The position numbers and the translations under genes are program-made. From assembly GCF_021462225.1 (NCBI RefSeq), contig NC_061802.1:6095859-6159858 (forward strand): a stretch of 64,000 nt of DNA. The letters are read 5' to 3'. This document shows positions 47,311 through 57,978 of this stretch, piece after piece. The notes under the pieces were generated by a model, which was not told the origin of the DNA, did not search any database, and saw nothing but the letters and a program-made list of their open reading frames with translations. This stretch comes from Girardinichthys multiradiatus. Taxonomy: Eukaryota; Chordata; Actinopteri; Cyprinodontiformes; Goodeidae. Numbering within the stretch: position 1 is the stretch's first letter; the number at the start of each line of letters is the position of its first letter.

Positions 47311-47482
47311 TGCTAGATCTTTCATCTTTATTTAGCTAAGAAAGCAGGTTGAAAGTGACAAAACTTTGTCCCAAGAAAATTCAATCGAAACAAAAACATT
47401 GCAAGTTAGGATTGGTTGGCCCGCTTCATTAACCGCATCCACCTTTTATCCTCATGTGGACGTCATTAGGCCTCAGTAGGCG

Positions 47483-47726
47483 ACTGCGGCTCAGTAAGAA
47501 GAGTAGTCGTCTTGCAATCAGAAGGTTGTGGGTTTGATTCCAGCTTCTTGCTGCTGTATGTTGATGTGTCCCTGGGCAAGGCACTTAACCTCAAGCTGCC
47601 TACCGATCTGTGTATTGGTGAATGAATGTGTGAGTGTGATTGGGGGAATGTGACTCTAGTGTAAAGTGCTTTGAGTGGCCTGTATGACTGGAAAAGCGCT
47701 ATATAAGTTCAGTCCATTTACCATTA
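47483..47726 (+). mobile_element. tRNA-derived SINE with L2-like tail (family C)
   Basis: The head has a tRNA-like A box (TGCGGCTCAGTAAG) and B box GGTTTGATTCC at 47531-47541. The body contains CTGGGCAAGGCACTTAACCT. The end, GAAAAGCGCTATATAAGTTC then AGTCCATTTACCATT, resembles the 3' tail of L2-type LINEs, which supply the reverse transcriptase. No other copy of this family is in the window. Confidence 0.88.
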
Positions 47727-49285
47727 GATGTTTATGGGTGTTCCACCAGGATTTCATGAAAGCAACAGCATCTTTTTTTTTGCCTACTCAGCTAAAGCTT
47801 GTTCTGGGCCAAATGATAAGTTTATGTAAGTAGCTTTCTTCTACTAGTCATTTCCTGACAAAACAAAAGTCAACATGTATACTTTTCTTGAATGGAATAT
47901 TTTCTTATCTTCTACATTTTAGAAACATGTATCTCTGTGTCATAGCATATCTAAAGTCTAAGGAAATAGAAAAGCATCAATTACAAATTAAAAGTCCTTA
48001 GATAATATGATTATTTTTCATATGTAAAGTGAAAATTAAAACTAAAAACTGCTTGACTTACATCATTTATTTGAGAGGAATCATTGGGGTTGCCAGTAAT
48101 TGTGGCACCAGTAATTTTAACAAAAATCTATCTTTTCTTAAGTTTTTTAATTAATTTTTTTTTAAATTTTTTTTTTACTGAATACATGCATTCAAATTGA
48201 AATTAGGATTATTCTACATTTCTCTGTGTGAAAACATGCTACTGATATATAAAATGTATTTATTTTAACGCATCTTTCACATATTCACCTAGTGTGCCAC
48301 AAAGTGTGAAGGATGCAGTAGGTTGTTACCATTTACCATGTGACAACCATCACTACTGCGTCCTTTTTTTTCAGTCAGTTTACTATAATATGTCTAAGCT
48401 ATCCCAAATTAAAGTGATCTAGTTAAGCAGACATGTACACCTGCTTTAAAGGGCATTTTACATTACAGTAATTCTCAATAAGCATAGTTTGCTAATGGTA
48501 CACAGTGGTTAAATATAGCAACAATTAAAATGTATTAAACTTAAACTAATCAAAAAACAAAGTGTCTTTATGCACATCTCAGATTGTGATGGGTGATTTT
48601 CCACACATCAAGTTTTTTTTTTTCAGTTTTATTCATATTATGAAATTATGGAGTGAGTCATGATTTCAAAATGTCTGTCAAAGCAACAGAAAACTGTGTT
48701 TAAGTGACTCAAGGAGTAGCCTACTTGGTACAAGCAACACCAGTACATCATTTTACTGAGAAAAAAACTGCACAAACCATGACTCATTCTATTTGATCAA
48801 ATGTGCCTCCGCTACAGTTTCAGTGTGATATGCAGACTGTTACATTCCAGCTTGATTGACAGTGTATTATACAGCCCACCTTCTGTCTTGGAGAAACTCT
48901 AAATTGCTTTCTTAATGGGGATTAAGATAGGATTTTCTCATTCAGAGGTTCCTGTAAAGTGGACCCTAGAGTGAGTCATGCAGGAGTTGTTCATAAAAGC
49001 TATTAACTCTGTTCAGTTGAGCTTAGACTGAAGATTCAGTCTCATGAGTTTTCATTTGCCACTGCTTAATATATTATGGACTTCCCCAACTGTTGTGCTG
49101 CTTTTCTAGACTCAGTGACAGATTACTTAAAGGAAATTTTATAGACAATTTAATAAGGGGGGGAAAAATACAAGTTGAAGTATTGTGAGCATTACTTTAC
49201 ACATACCATACATTACAGCAAGAAATAGTGAACTTTTTAACATTTTCAGAATACACTAGTACCTTGAAGCAAGAACTTCTAGAAT
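47727..49285. other. AT-rich DNA with possible Tc1 scrap
   Basis: Near 48083-48140 the string GGGTTGCCAGTAATTGTGGC is reminiscent of the subterminal part of another fish Tc1 family, but no ends or gene are visible. Nothing else is supported. Confidence 0.35.
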
Positions 49286-49965
49286 AATGTTGTCAGGATG
49301 TGAGATTTTGGACTTTGTTTGTGGTTTGGTGTTTTTGTTTTACTAGATGCTCTTGTTTGAAGTTTTGTATTCTTGTTCATCACTTTGTGTTCTGACAATT
49401 CTGGTTTCCTTTTGCCTCCCTGTCTGTTCTCCTCTCATCATTAGTTTTCCTCTTTTAGTTAATTACTCAATTTCTGTTCCCTTTACATTGATTGTCCCTC
49501 TTAGCTCTGTTTCTTCTGTTTATCTTTATTCTCCAATTCCTCCTTTAACAAGTTAGCTTTAGTTACTGTTTACTTTTATTCTAGTCATCTTTTCTCCTGT
49601 TCTGCTTGGGTCTGTGTTTCTCCTTATTGGTTTATCTGTTTCACCTGCTCCCTCTGCCTCCCAGCCTCCTTGTGTCACCTGTTCCCTGTTCCTCTGATTA
49701 CCTGCCCTATTGTTTCTTGTCCACCTTTGTCTGTATTTAGGTTTGCCTTCGTCCTTTGTTCCACGCGGTGTCGTTATGTCTTTTCAATGTCCTCATGAGA
49801 TGTCTTTTGGATTTTGTCCTTGAACTGGAGAATCTTGTCACCCTGCACCTCGCCTGCATGTAAGTGGACTCGCTTTAAATTAAAGGAGTTTTCGACCACC
49901 TCTCTGCTTTTCTCCGTGCTTGTCTGCCTTTTGGTCCACCCCAAAAATAGAATTATGACAAATGT
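49286..49965 (+). mobile_element. Solo LTR of a retrotransposon
   Basis: A 670-bp unit (49291-49960) begins TGTCAGG and ends TATGACA. It is flanked by a perfect 5-bp duplication AATGT (49286-49290 and 49961-49965). An ATTAAA signal at about 49877-49882 lies some 80 bases from the end, as expected for an R-U5 boundary. Neither a primer-binding site with internal genes nor a second LTR is adjacent. Recombination between two LTRs therefore probably removed the rest. A 5-bp duplication suits Ty3/Gypsy-type or similar elements. The pyrimidine-rich open frame inside is not a gene. Confidence 0.75.
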
Positions 49966-51338
49966 TTGCCCTTTTGTGTTGTAATCATTTTAGCTAATTG
50001 ATCGTCATGCTGTAACCAGTCTGAAAAGAGAGAGCCTAAAAGAGCACACGTCACCCGTCTGTATGTCTGTCCACTGTCTGAGGGCAGCTAGGGACCAGTT
50101 TCCTATCAGTGAACACACCTTACTTGAGCACCACATGGTCAAGCTCATAAGAACACTCTTTTAAGTGGAGGTTGTTACTGGGGAAATGAAATGCAGAGTT
50201 AGCTACTTTCTGCATCAGTGGGGTATTTAAAAATTATGTCAAAGGAAAGATAGAGATGAAAGAAGCTTTGTAAATGAAACTGTATTTTGCAACATGTCAA
50301 GGCATGTTAGCTGTTCATTCAGGCTGCAAGAGAGTGATAATGACTTTCAGCAGATAACAGAAAATCTGGACAGAGTTGCTCTATTTTATTGTTTTAAGGT
50401 TTAAATGTTATGTCATGGGAAAGGATTTGGATATATTGGCAGCCTTTAAGAAATCTAAGAGTTACAGGAGCACTGCTGTTTTTGTAATTATAATAATTCA
50501 TAGTACAAAATATTTAAAATATCAACTCCATATTTATTTTGTTTTGTATTATTAAATAAAAAAAACCTTTTTTCTCTCTCACAGACGTGGTGACATCTTC
50601 GGCTAATAGAAATTTTAATATCTCATGACATAATTTATTAAAATATTTTAAAGGCTTTTCTTAAAACTTGTATGATTGTTCTTGAAGAGAAATCAGAATT
50701 CGCCAAAAGTGGTATTGGCAGGTCAAAGAACAAGAGATTGCAAATCGGCCACAAAAATTTGATCGGTGCTTCTCTCCTTTTTGGGTAGTTTTAATAATGA
50801 GCATAAATAGTACTGCAGTCTGATGCTGAACTGCAATTTGGAATGATGTGCTTTATTGCAGATAATGTGTGAATAAAATATTAGTATTCAAGTCTACTGA
50901 AATGGTTATTATCTGATTAGGAGAACTTTGTTGGTCCTTCTGGAAATATGATCATGTTTATATTGCTGTAGATTTTACTCTAATAGTTTTGCATGATATT
51001 TTCATGTAATGAAAACTGGGTTGATGCTTTTACAAATGACCCATGAACAGATTTAGACCAGCTTTGATCTCGAGTCTTAATTCAAACACAAAATTCAACC
51101 TAAATGTTGTTCCAAAAAAACAATGAAAAGTGTTTTTAAACCAGTTTGTTAAAACAGTACATTTCCATGAGGAATAAACGTCAGTTTCACTTTTCTTTGT
51201 TGGCCAAAGAATTCGCAAAATTTAGCAGAACTATTGAGACATCCTTGTAAAGCTTCCTAGGATGAAGATGTCAAGTTACCCTTTACAAAAAACCAGCATA
51301 TCTTTATACCACCAAGACTGTCATGAGAATGTTCACAG
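49966..51338. other. Unassigned AT-rich DNA
   Basis: No transposon or exon recognised. Confidence 0.4.
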
Positions 51339-51496
51339 ACTTGGTAGATAGGTCTAAGATGCCATCTAGTGATACTGAGAGGACCACCTCAGTCAAATCA
51401 CAGGCTCTGTTTCCTGACTCAGCAGACAAGGATGAGGAGGATGGGTTTCCATGGCAACAGCAGACAGAGAAAAAAACTGAGAGAAAAAGACAAATG
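51339..51496 (+). CDS. Possible internal exon or regulatory block
   Basis: An open segment lies between a CAG acceptor-like site (ending 51338) and a good donor (ATG followed by GTAAGA at 51497). It reads RSKMPSSDTERTTSVKSQ, then FPDSADKDEEDGFPWQQQ and a basic stretch (KKTERKRQM). The acidic then lysine-rich composition and the donor are exon-like, but the acceptor lacks a clear pyrimidine tract. The opposite strand is also open and I do not recognise the peptide. It contains an X-box, so a regulatory role is an alternative. Confidence 0.2.
51445..51458. promoter_or_regulatory. RFX X-box-like palindrome
   Basis: GTTTCCATGGCAAC is very close to the canonical X box GTTGCCATGGCAAC, one base off. 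It lies in unique DNA inside the possible exon. Confidence 0.4.
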
Positions 51497-52815
51497 GTAA
51501 GAAAAAGATGGATGCCACACCAAACTTGTGTCGTGTTTTTCAAACAAAAACGCTAACCCAGAAATACACCATTAGGCCAAGAACAAATGGCACAAAGGTC
51601 AAACTTTAACATTTGTTATTTTCTAATCTCTTGCTTTGAGTCAATACTTCATTAAGGTCCAGCATACTTGCACAGCAAATGTTTACCTGCACATTGTCAG
51701 GCTATCAAACTCATTTCCCCTGAAGGATGGCGAGGAATAAAATAATCTTGTTACTCATAGCTATACTAATGCGTCCTTACAACTGAATACATTACATAAT
51801 TTTCATCACAGAAAAGGTCGCTGTCATCTCTTAAATGGAGAAAGATAATCATATATGTGTGGTATGTGTGTTGTTACCTGAAAATAGATTGTTTGTCAAA
51901 AACAAGCAAGCATTTCAGTCCAACTGATAGAAAAGGATACTGACAAAACAATATGATTAAATGCAACATTTTATCAAATTCTAACTTAATAGAATTGCTG
52001 CAAAACAAAACAAAACAAAGGATATATCTGTGTCCCACATTTTGTTGGCTTATTAAAGTCACCTTACCTTATTGCCTTTGTCCTGCTTCTGTTAGGGGAG
52101 AGAGACTATCTTTTTCAGTATACTTAAAAAATTTTCACTTTTGTAAGAAGATGTATATGTGAAGTGTAGTGTATGATGCAGGCGCATGCTTGTTTTGAGT
52201 TTGACTTTGCAGAATATGAAAAGTGATTCAGATGAAGGCAGCCTTTAAAATTACAGGTCTTCATTTCTGTGGTTGTTTTTTTCTTAACCTTTCCTTTTGT
52301 TTCAAACAAATGCCATAGTTATATTTCAAAGAAGAAATAAAGACTACGATTTTTTTTTTTTTTAAATCAACTTATCCTCCTACTGCATTCTCAGTAATAC
52401 CTGGAAAAACTAGTGACATTGGCACACCTACCAGTACTGTAAGCCAAACAGGATTCAGATGCCGATGTATGAGCCTTTGTTCAGTCTGTCTGTCACCCTG
52501 GATATCAAAGGTGGGTGGAGCTTATATCCCCAGGTGGCGGTCTGTGGTTTGTCAGGTTCATCTCTGCCTCCTTTGAACTCCTCCCCCTGAGCCACTCCAA
52601 GGTGTTTATGGGTAGCACACTATGTTGAACATATTTTGTCACACAGTTTTACTTTCTCTTTGTCGTTCCTAACCCCAACGTTGGCCTCTTGAAGGTGTCT
52701 CTTTGAGCTCTGTCTTCATAAGGTTTTCCTGTGTAAAAAATAAATAAATAAATAAAGGTCATTCATTTAGTCTCATAAAAACTCATAAGACTTATTGGAA
52801 GGGATGTTGTTAAGC
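51497..52815. other. Unassigned DNA
   Basis: No repeat or exon recognised. A GC-richer segment at 52440-52620 has no similarity that I can name. There is an AAAT run at 52737-52755. Confidence 0.4.
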
Positions 52816-53130
52816 AACAATGCAACGTGTGAAACATGGTGGTGAAGATATTATGCTGTGGGAATGCTTTACTTCAGCTGGGACAAAAAAACTTGTTCAG
52901 TATTCATGGGGTCATGGCTGGAGCTAACTGAAGGGTCATCATAAAAGAAGGCTCCAAAAAACTCAAGGCTGGGGGGGGAAGATTACCATCAAGCAGGAGA
53001 ATGAGCCTAAACATACAGCCAGGGCTACAATAGAACGATTTAGATCAAAGCCAAATCATGTATTAATATGGCCAACTCAATGTCCAGACCTAAATCCAAT
53101 TAAGCATTTTAAGATTTTTAAACCTTGATG
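52816..53130 (+). pseudogene. Central part of a Tc1-like transposase, decayed
   Basis: AAACATGGTGGTGAAGATAT, then ATGCTGTGGGAATGCTTTAC, encodes the HGGG..IMLW.CF core between the first and second catalytic residues. AATGAGCCTAAACATACAGC covers the region of the second aspartate, changed here to N/E. CCAGACCTAAATCCAATTAA covers DLNPI, with the glutamate codon lost to a stop-like TAA. Frameshifts occur in between. Orientation is plus; the ends are missing. Confidence 0.72.
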
Positions 53131-53204
53131 ATGAGATGAACATTTTTCATCATTCATCAAATTCATTTTCATCAATCAACAAAACACAGTGAATGAACAA
53201 AAGA

Positions 53205-53518
53205 GAAATCTGAATCAAATCAATATTTGGTGTGACTTCCCTTTGCTGTCAAAACAGCATCAGTTCTTGTAGGTACGCTTGCAGACAGTTTTTGAAGGAA
53301 CTCGGCTGGTAGGTTGTTCCAAACATGTTGGAGAACTAACCACAGATCTTCTGTGGATGTAGGCTTTCTCACATCATTCTGTCTCTTCATGTAATCCCAG
53401 ACACACTCGATGATGGTGAGATCAGGTCTCTGTGGGGGCCATACATTACTTCCAGTAAGTCTTGTTCTTCTTTACGCTGAAGATAGTTCCTAATGACTTT
53501 GGCTGTATGTTTGGGTTC
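53205..53518 (-). pseudogene. C-terminal part of another Tc1-like transposase
   Basis: From the complement of 53518, the frame reads PKHTAKVIRNYLQRKEEQDL, then PHRDLITIIECVWDYMKRQ. It continues through PAEFLQKLSASVPTRTDAVL to AKGSHTKY and its natural stop (complement of 53220-53222). The third catalytic residue is present (TIIE). Sequence upstream of PKHT is replaced abruptly at 53519 by a LINE fragment, so the N-terminal half is gone. The product family differs from the fragment just upstream, which points the other way. Confidence 0.8.
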
Positions 53519-53835
53519 GCTCACTTAAACATCCAGGAGGGGTTCGGAGCAGAGCCGCTGCTCCTCCACATCGAGAGGAGCCAATTTAGGTGGCTCGGGC
53601 ATCTATACCGGATACCTCCTGGACACCTTCCTTGGGAGGTGTTCCAGGCACGTCCCACCGGGAAGAGGCCCAGGACACAGCCCAGGACACGCTGGAGGGA
53701 CTATGTCTGAGAACGCTTTGGGCTCCCCCTGGAGGAGCTGGAGGAGTTGTCTGGGGAGAGGGACGTCTGGGCGTCTCTGCTGAGTCTGCTACCCCCGCAA
53801 CCCGGTCCTGGATAAAGCGGAAGAAGACGATATTT
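53519..53835 (+). pseudogene. RTE (Rex3-like) LINE 3' end
   Basis: Reads LLLHIERSQFRWLGHLYRIP, PWEVFQARPTGKRPRTQPRT and RWRDYV, then, after a stop, RFGLPLEELEELSGERDVWA. It closes with LLSLLPPQPGPG and a GGAAGAAGACGAT tail. It is the same family as the longer minus copy at 33.8-35.2 kb (shared LLLHIERSQ.RWLGHL). Only the last ~100 codons are present, a typical severe 5' truncation. It abuts a Tc1 relic without spacer. Confidence 0.85.
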
Positions 53836-55304
53836 CAATTTTATTTTATTTTATTTTTTTACCAGACGCTGGAGAGACTTCTCATTATCTCGGGTTTGTG
53901 TTTGCCATGAAGTAGATTTTTTATCACGTCATATTGTTATTCAGTGATATTATCGCTTAATGCATGTTTTCCTAATATCAGACAGCCTTACTACAGAGCA
54001 TTGACTCATTTAGAGGCTTGATGTGACAACCTAGGTAGGAAGGTCTTCATTTCATGAGAAGTAACAAATAGTAACGATAACTGTTTGTTTCGACTGCTCC
54101 TTTAAGCTCTTTTACTTCTGTTTGCCCTCCCTTTCCTCCTACGCTCTCCTTCCCTCTGTTTATCCTGTCCATCCTGGCAAACAAAGTGGGAGCCAAGGGT
54201 GAATTAATAAAGGAGTGAAAGTAGAGCACAACTCCCCGAGGTCCGCCTTTTCTGGGACATTTACGCATAGAAAGACTCTCACACACACATACGACAACAC
54301 ATTTTACATAAATCTAAGGCCTGCTTGGCTTTATTTTGATGAAAGGCAAAATTAAAAAAAAAATCAGATGACACAAAGTGGTAACAAATCACACATGTCA
54401 TCATCTGCCTGCAAGTAGTAAAAGCGAGGAGGAGAATGACTAGGGATCTTTGGAAGAGTGTGAACTTAGGTGTTAAAACCATGTTATTCATTCATATCCT
54501 TGTATTTATTTTCTTTTAATGATCTCATTGTTCACTTTCTTCCGATAAATCTTGTCTCTGTGCTCCAGTTTTGATCCTCCCCTTTCCTAACTTGCTTTTG
54601 TTTCTCCCAATTATCTTCTTTTCCTTTCTTTTTCATTTGCTATTTTAAGGTAATTGCTTTGATATTATTCCTTCATGTTTCTATTTCACTTTATTCCCTT
54701 TCTCACAATATATAGTCAAATTTATAAAATTAGGATATAATAGAAAAGTTCATTTATTCCAGTAACTCAATTCACTAAGTGAACACATATTTTAATTTAT
54801 TGAATATGACTGTATTTGAGCCGTTAAAAATTTCCTGTAGCTTTAAAGTAATCAGAGATGCCCTGACTGGATGCAGAAATAATGATAAAAAAAAAACTAA
54901 ATAAAGATGAACAGTTAAATGGTAACGTTTCTAAAACAAGCCCGATTCGTTGTTTTCTATCTGAGCACTGTGTGTTGGATTAGTTTGATGTTAGGAAAAT
55001 ACATTTCCAATCAGAAATTCTACAATCTATTCTTTGGGTTCTGCATTGCTGTTAGAATAAATTGACCTAATAAAGTGGCTGTTTAAGTTGAGATAGCTTT
55101 ATCAACCAACCATTTTTTGATGCGTTGTAAGTGCTTTTTCTTTGGCATGTTGAGGTATTCTAGCTTTCCTGATGATGACGTTTGTGTGATATGTATAGCA
55201 TGGTTCAGAGATCTTTAGGCATCCAGTGATAGCGATACCATTGGGGATAAATTGCGATCAATGTCCTTGTGACAAGCATAGAATAGAAAGCTGGACATCC
55301 ATCG
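53836..55304. other. AT-rich DNA with a Tc1 scrap
   Basis: A T-rich tract follows the LINE at 53838-53862. Near 54735-54790 (AAAAGTTCATTTATTCCAGT) is a fragment of a Tc1 terminal repeat related to the 17.2-kb element. No exon recognised. Confidence 0.4.
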
Positions 55305-55592
55305 ACTGTGTATACTAGCCTATCCCTGCAGATTCATTGGGAGTGGGGGTGCCAATCTCCAGCTCTCATTGGGCAAGAAGCAGAGTATATCCCGGACGTC
55401 TCACCAGTCTATCACAGGGCAACACTGAGACGTACAGGACAGACAACCATGCACACAGAACACTAATAAGGGCAGTTTAGAGTAACTAGTTAACCTAACA
55501 TTCATGTTTTTTGGACTGTGGGAGGAAGCCAGAGTACCCAGACAGAACAGTCCAGGAGTGGGGCGAACATGCAAACTCCATGCTGAAATTTT
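55305..55592 (-). mobile_element. SINE family A, diverged
   Basis: Minus-oriented. It keeps CTATCACAGGGCAACACTGA, GTTAACCTAACATTCATGTT, GGACTGTGGGAGGAAGCCAG and GCAAACTCCATGCTGAAA. Both the tRNA-like head and the simple-repeat tail are worn away. Confidence 0.72.
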
Positions 55593-55654
55593 TGACCATT
55601 GGCCATTACAAATAGCTCCTACTCAGTCCGATTTGGATAAAAAGAATCTGTGAA

Positions 55655-56100
55655 CATCAGTTTTCAATTTTCACCACAGATTCTCATAGATTGCCCTGTT
55701 TTTAGCTTCATCAACTAACCACCTTCTGCTGACATAAAGCACCACACCATGGTGTTGCCACCACCCTGTTTCACAGGTGTGACAGTGTGTTTGAGGTGCT
55801 TTAACAACTGCATTCATGGTGAGATTAAAAAAATGCACAAATGAACTCTAATTATGCAACTTCTGAAGACAACTAGTTAAGCTGGATTTTTTGTTTTCAG
55901 AGTAAAAGGTGACTAAAAACAAATCAATGTCACACCTTTTGGATTTTTATTTGTGAAAAGTTTTGAAAACCATATATCATTTTCCTGACACTTGACTGTT
56001 AAGTGCTACTTAGTGTTGATTTACCACATAAAATGCCTATAACCACATAAAATGCCTATAAAATATTTTGAAGCTAGTGTTTTTAAATGTACCTGTATCT
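55655..56100 (-). mobile_element. Internally deleted Tc1-like remnant
   Basis: Matches the complement of the transposase middle (CAGATTCTCATAGATTGCCC, then CACACCATGGTGTTGCCACC). It then jumps to the right terminal region (AAAACCATATATCATTTTCC, AAGTGCTACTTAGTGTTGAT). The same structure is seen at 10.55-10.88 kb. A 19-bp unit (ACCACATAAAATGCCTATA) is tandemly duplicated at 56023-56060. Confidence 0.62.
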
Positions 56101-56609
56101 GTAAAATGCCTATTGGTAGACCAGCAGAGCAAGCATATGGTGACAAAAGAAAGGAAATGACTTTCAAAAGATGCCTCAATCAAAGCCAGGCTCAGCATCA
56201 GGAGCACTCAGCTGCAGCAAGTGGGAGTTAAACATATCCCTGCTGCATTATATTTGAAGTACTTTTTAGTTTTTCTATGTTGATAGATTCCACATTTCTT
56301 TTACAGGTAATGAATGTAAGTGTTTTTTGAGTCAAATTTAGTAGAACAAGCAATATTTGGGGTACCTGTTTATTTTTTTGGTCTATTCGTGATTATTAGT
56401 GTTACGATCTGTCAGTATCACAGGAATTGAACACCTCTGTAGTTACGCTGTCAGTTGACTATAGCATTTTAAAGTAATGTAAGTAAGTAGTTAGAGCTCC
56501 CTTTTCTGTGCACATGTGGAGGACAGCTACAAGGGGTAATTTGGCTTTTCTTTGGGCAGAGAAGGCTGATAGAGAGACTTCAGTCCCCCTTTTAAGTAAT
56601 GACAATATA
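56101..56609. other. Unassigned DNA with donor-like copy of a 28-bp string
   Basis: No gene recognised. 56366-56393 is identical to 57158-57185 inside the neighbouring transposon. Confidence 0.45.
56366..56393 (+). repeat. 28-bp direct repeat, copy outside the transposon
   Basis: Exact match to 57158-57185, starting CTGTTTATTTTTTTGGTC. It lies 216 bases left of the transposon end, in host DNA. Confidence 0.93.
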
Positions 56610-57919
56610 CAGGGATTGGACAATGAAACTGAAACACCTGTCATTTTGTGTGACAGATGTTTCAGTTTGGGAGGTTTCATGGCTAAATTGGACCAGCCTG
56701 GTAGCCAGTCTTCATTGATTGCACATTGCACCAGTAAGAGCAGAGTGTGAAGGTTCAATTAGCAGGGTAAGAGCACAGTTTTGCTCAAAATATTGAAATG
56801 CACACAACATTATGGGTGACATACCAGAGTTCAAAAGAGGACAAATTGTTGGTGCACGTCTTGCTGGCGCATCTGTGACCAAAACAGCAAGTCTTTGTGA
56901 TGCATCAAGAGCCACGGTATCCAGGGTAATGTCAGCATACCACCAAGAAGGACGAACCACATCCAACAGGATTAACTGTGGATGCAAGAGGAAGCTGTCT
57001 GAAAGGGATGTTCAGGTGCTAACCCGGATTGTATCTAAAAAACATAAAACCACGGCTGCCCAAATCACATCAGAATTAAATGTGCACCTCAACTCTCCTG
57101 TTTCCACCAGAACTGTCCGTCAAGAGCTCCACGGGGTCAATATACACGGCCGTCCTGCTGTTTATTTTTTTGGTCTATTCGTGATAGCCAAACCATTGGT
57201 CACTCATGCCAATGCCAAATGTCAGTTTCAATGGTGCAAGGAGCGCAAATCTTGGGCTGTGGACAATGTGAAACATGTATTGTTCTCTGATGAGTCCATC
57301 TTTACTGTTTTCCCCACATCTGGGAGAGTTACGGTGTGGAGAAGCCCTAAAGAAGCATACCACCCAGACTGTTGCATGCCCAGACTGAAGCATGGGGGTG
57401 GATCAGTGATGGTTTGGGCTGCCATATCATGGCATTCCCTTGGCCCAATACTTGTGCTAGATGGGTGCGTCACTGCCAAGGACTACCGAACCATTCTTGA
57501 GGACCATGTGCATCCAATGGTTCAAACATTGTATCCTGAAGGCGGTGCCGTGTATCAGGATGACAATGCGCCAATACACACAGCAAGACTGGTGAAAGAT
57601 GGGTTTGATGAACATGAAAGTGAAGTTGAACATCTCCCATGACCTGCACAGTCACCAGATCTAAATATTATTGAGCCACTTCGGGGTGTTTTGGAGGAGC
57701 GAGTCAGGAAACGTTTTCCTCCACCAGTATCACGTAGTGACCTGGCAACTATCCTGCAAGAAGAATGGCTTAAAATCCCTCTGACCACTGTGCAGGACTT
57801 ATATATGTCATTCCCAAGACGAATTGACACTGTATTGGCCGCAAAAGGAGGCCCTACACCATATTAATAAATTATTGTGGTCTAAAACCAGGTGTTTCAG
57901 TTTCATTGTCCAACCCCTG
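56610..57919 (+). mobile_element. Tc1/mariner-type transposon, DD36E, nearly complete
   Basis: A 1.31-kb element flanked by TA (56608-56609 and 57920-57921). It has inverted ends of about 33 bp: left CAGGGATTGGACAATGAAAC, complement of right CAGGGGTTGGACAATGAAAC. The transposase gene inside is in one frame with a single stop and one insertion. Element structure, ends and target site are intact. Confidence 0.93.
56812..57867 (+). pseudogene. DD36E transposase, one stop and an 8-residue insertion
   Basis: ATG at 56812 (MGDIPEFKRGQIVGARLAGA) opens a frame that continues to TAA at 57865-57867, about 351 codons. It is broken only by TGA at 57640-57642, where the family normally has tryptophan. 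The helix-turn-helix region spans about residues 10-110. Catalytic residues are D160 (LFSDESIF), D251 (QDDNAPIH) and E288 (PDLNIIEPL); 36 positions separate the last two. The W and D usual after that glutamate (NLWD) are changed to LRG. Residues 117-124 (VYFFGLFV) are an in-frame insertion of 24 bp between RPA and IAKP, copied from or shared with 56366-56393. Confidence 0.9.
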
Positions 57920-57944
57920 TATATCTTCCCTGTCTGTTAATTAA

Positions 57945-57978
57945 CTTGCATGTACCCTAACCCCTAACCCTTGCATGT
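57945..57978. repeat. Short telomere-like insert between direct repeats
   Basis: ACCCTAACCCCTAACC, about 2.5 telomere-like CCCTAA units, lies between two copies of CTTGCATGT (57945-57953 and 57970-57978). It could be a small interstitial telomeric sequence made during break repair, though chance is not excluded at this length. Confidence 0.4.

Noticed and set aside
49347..49556. 69-codon hydrophobic open frame
   Set aside because: Lies inside the solo LTR; the pyrimidine-rich composition gives apparent hydrophobic residues.
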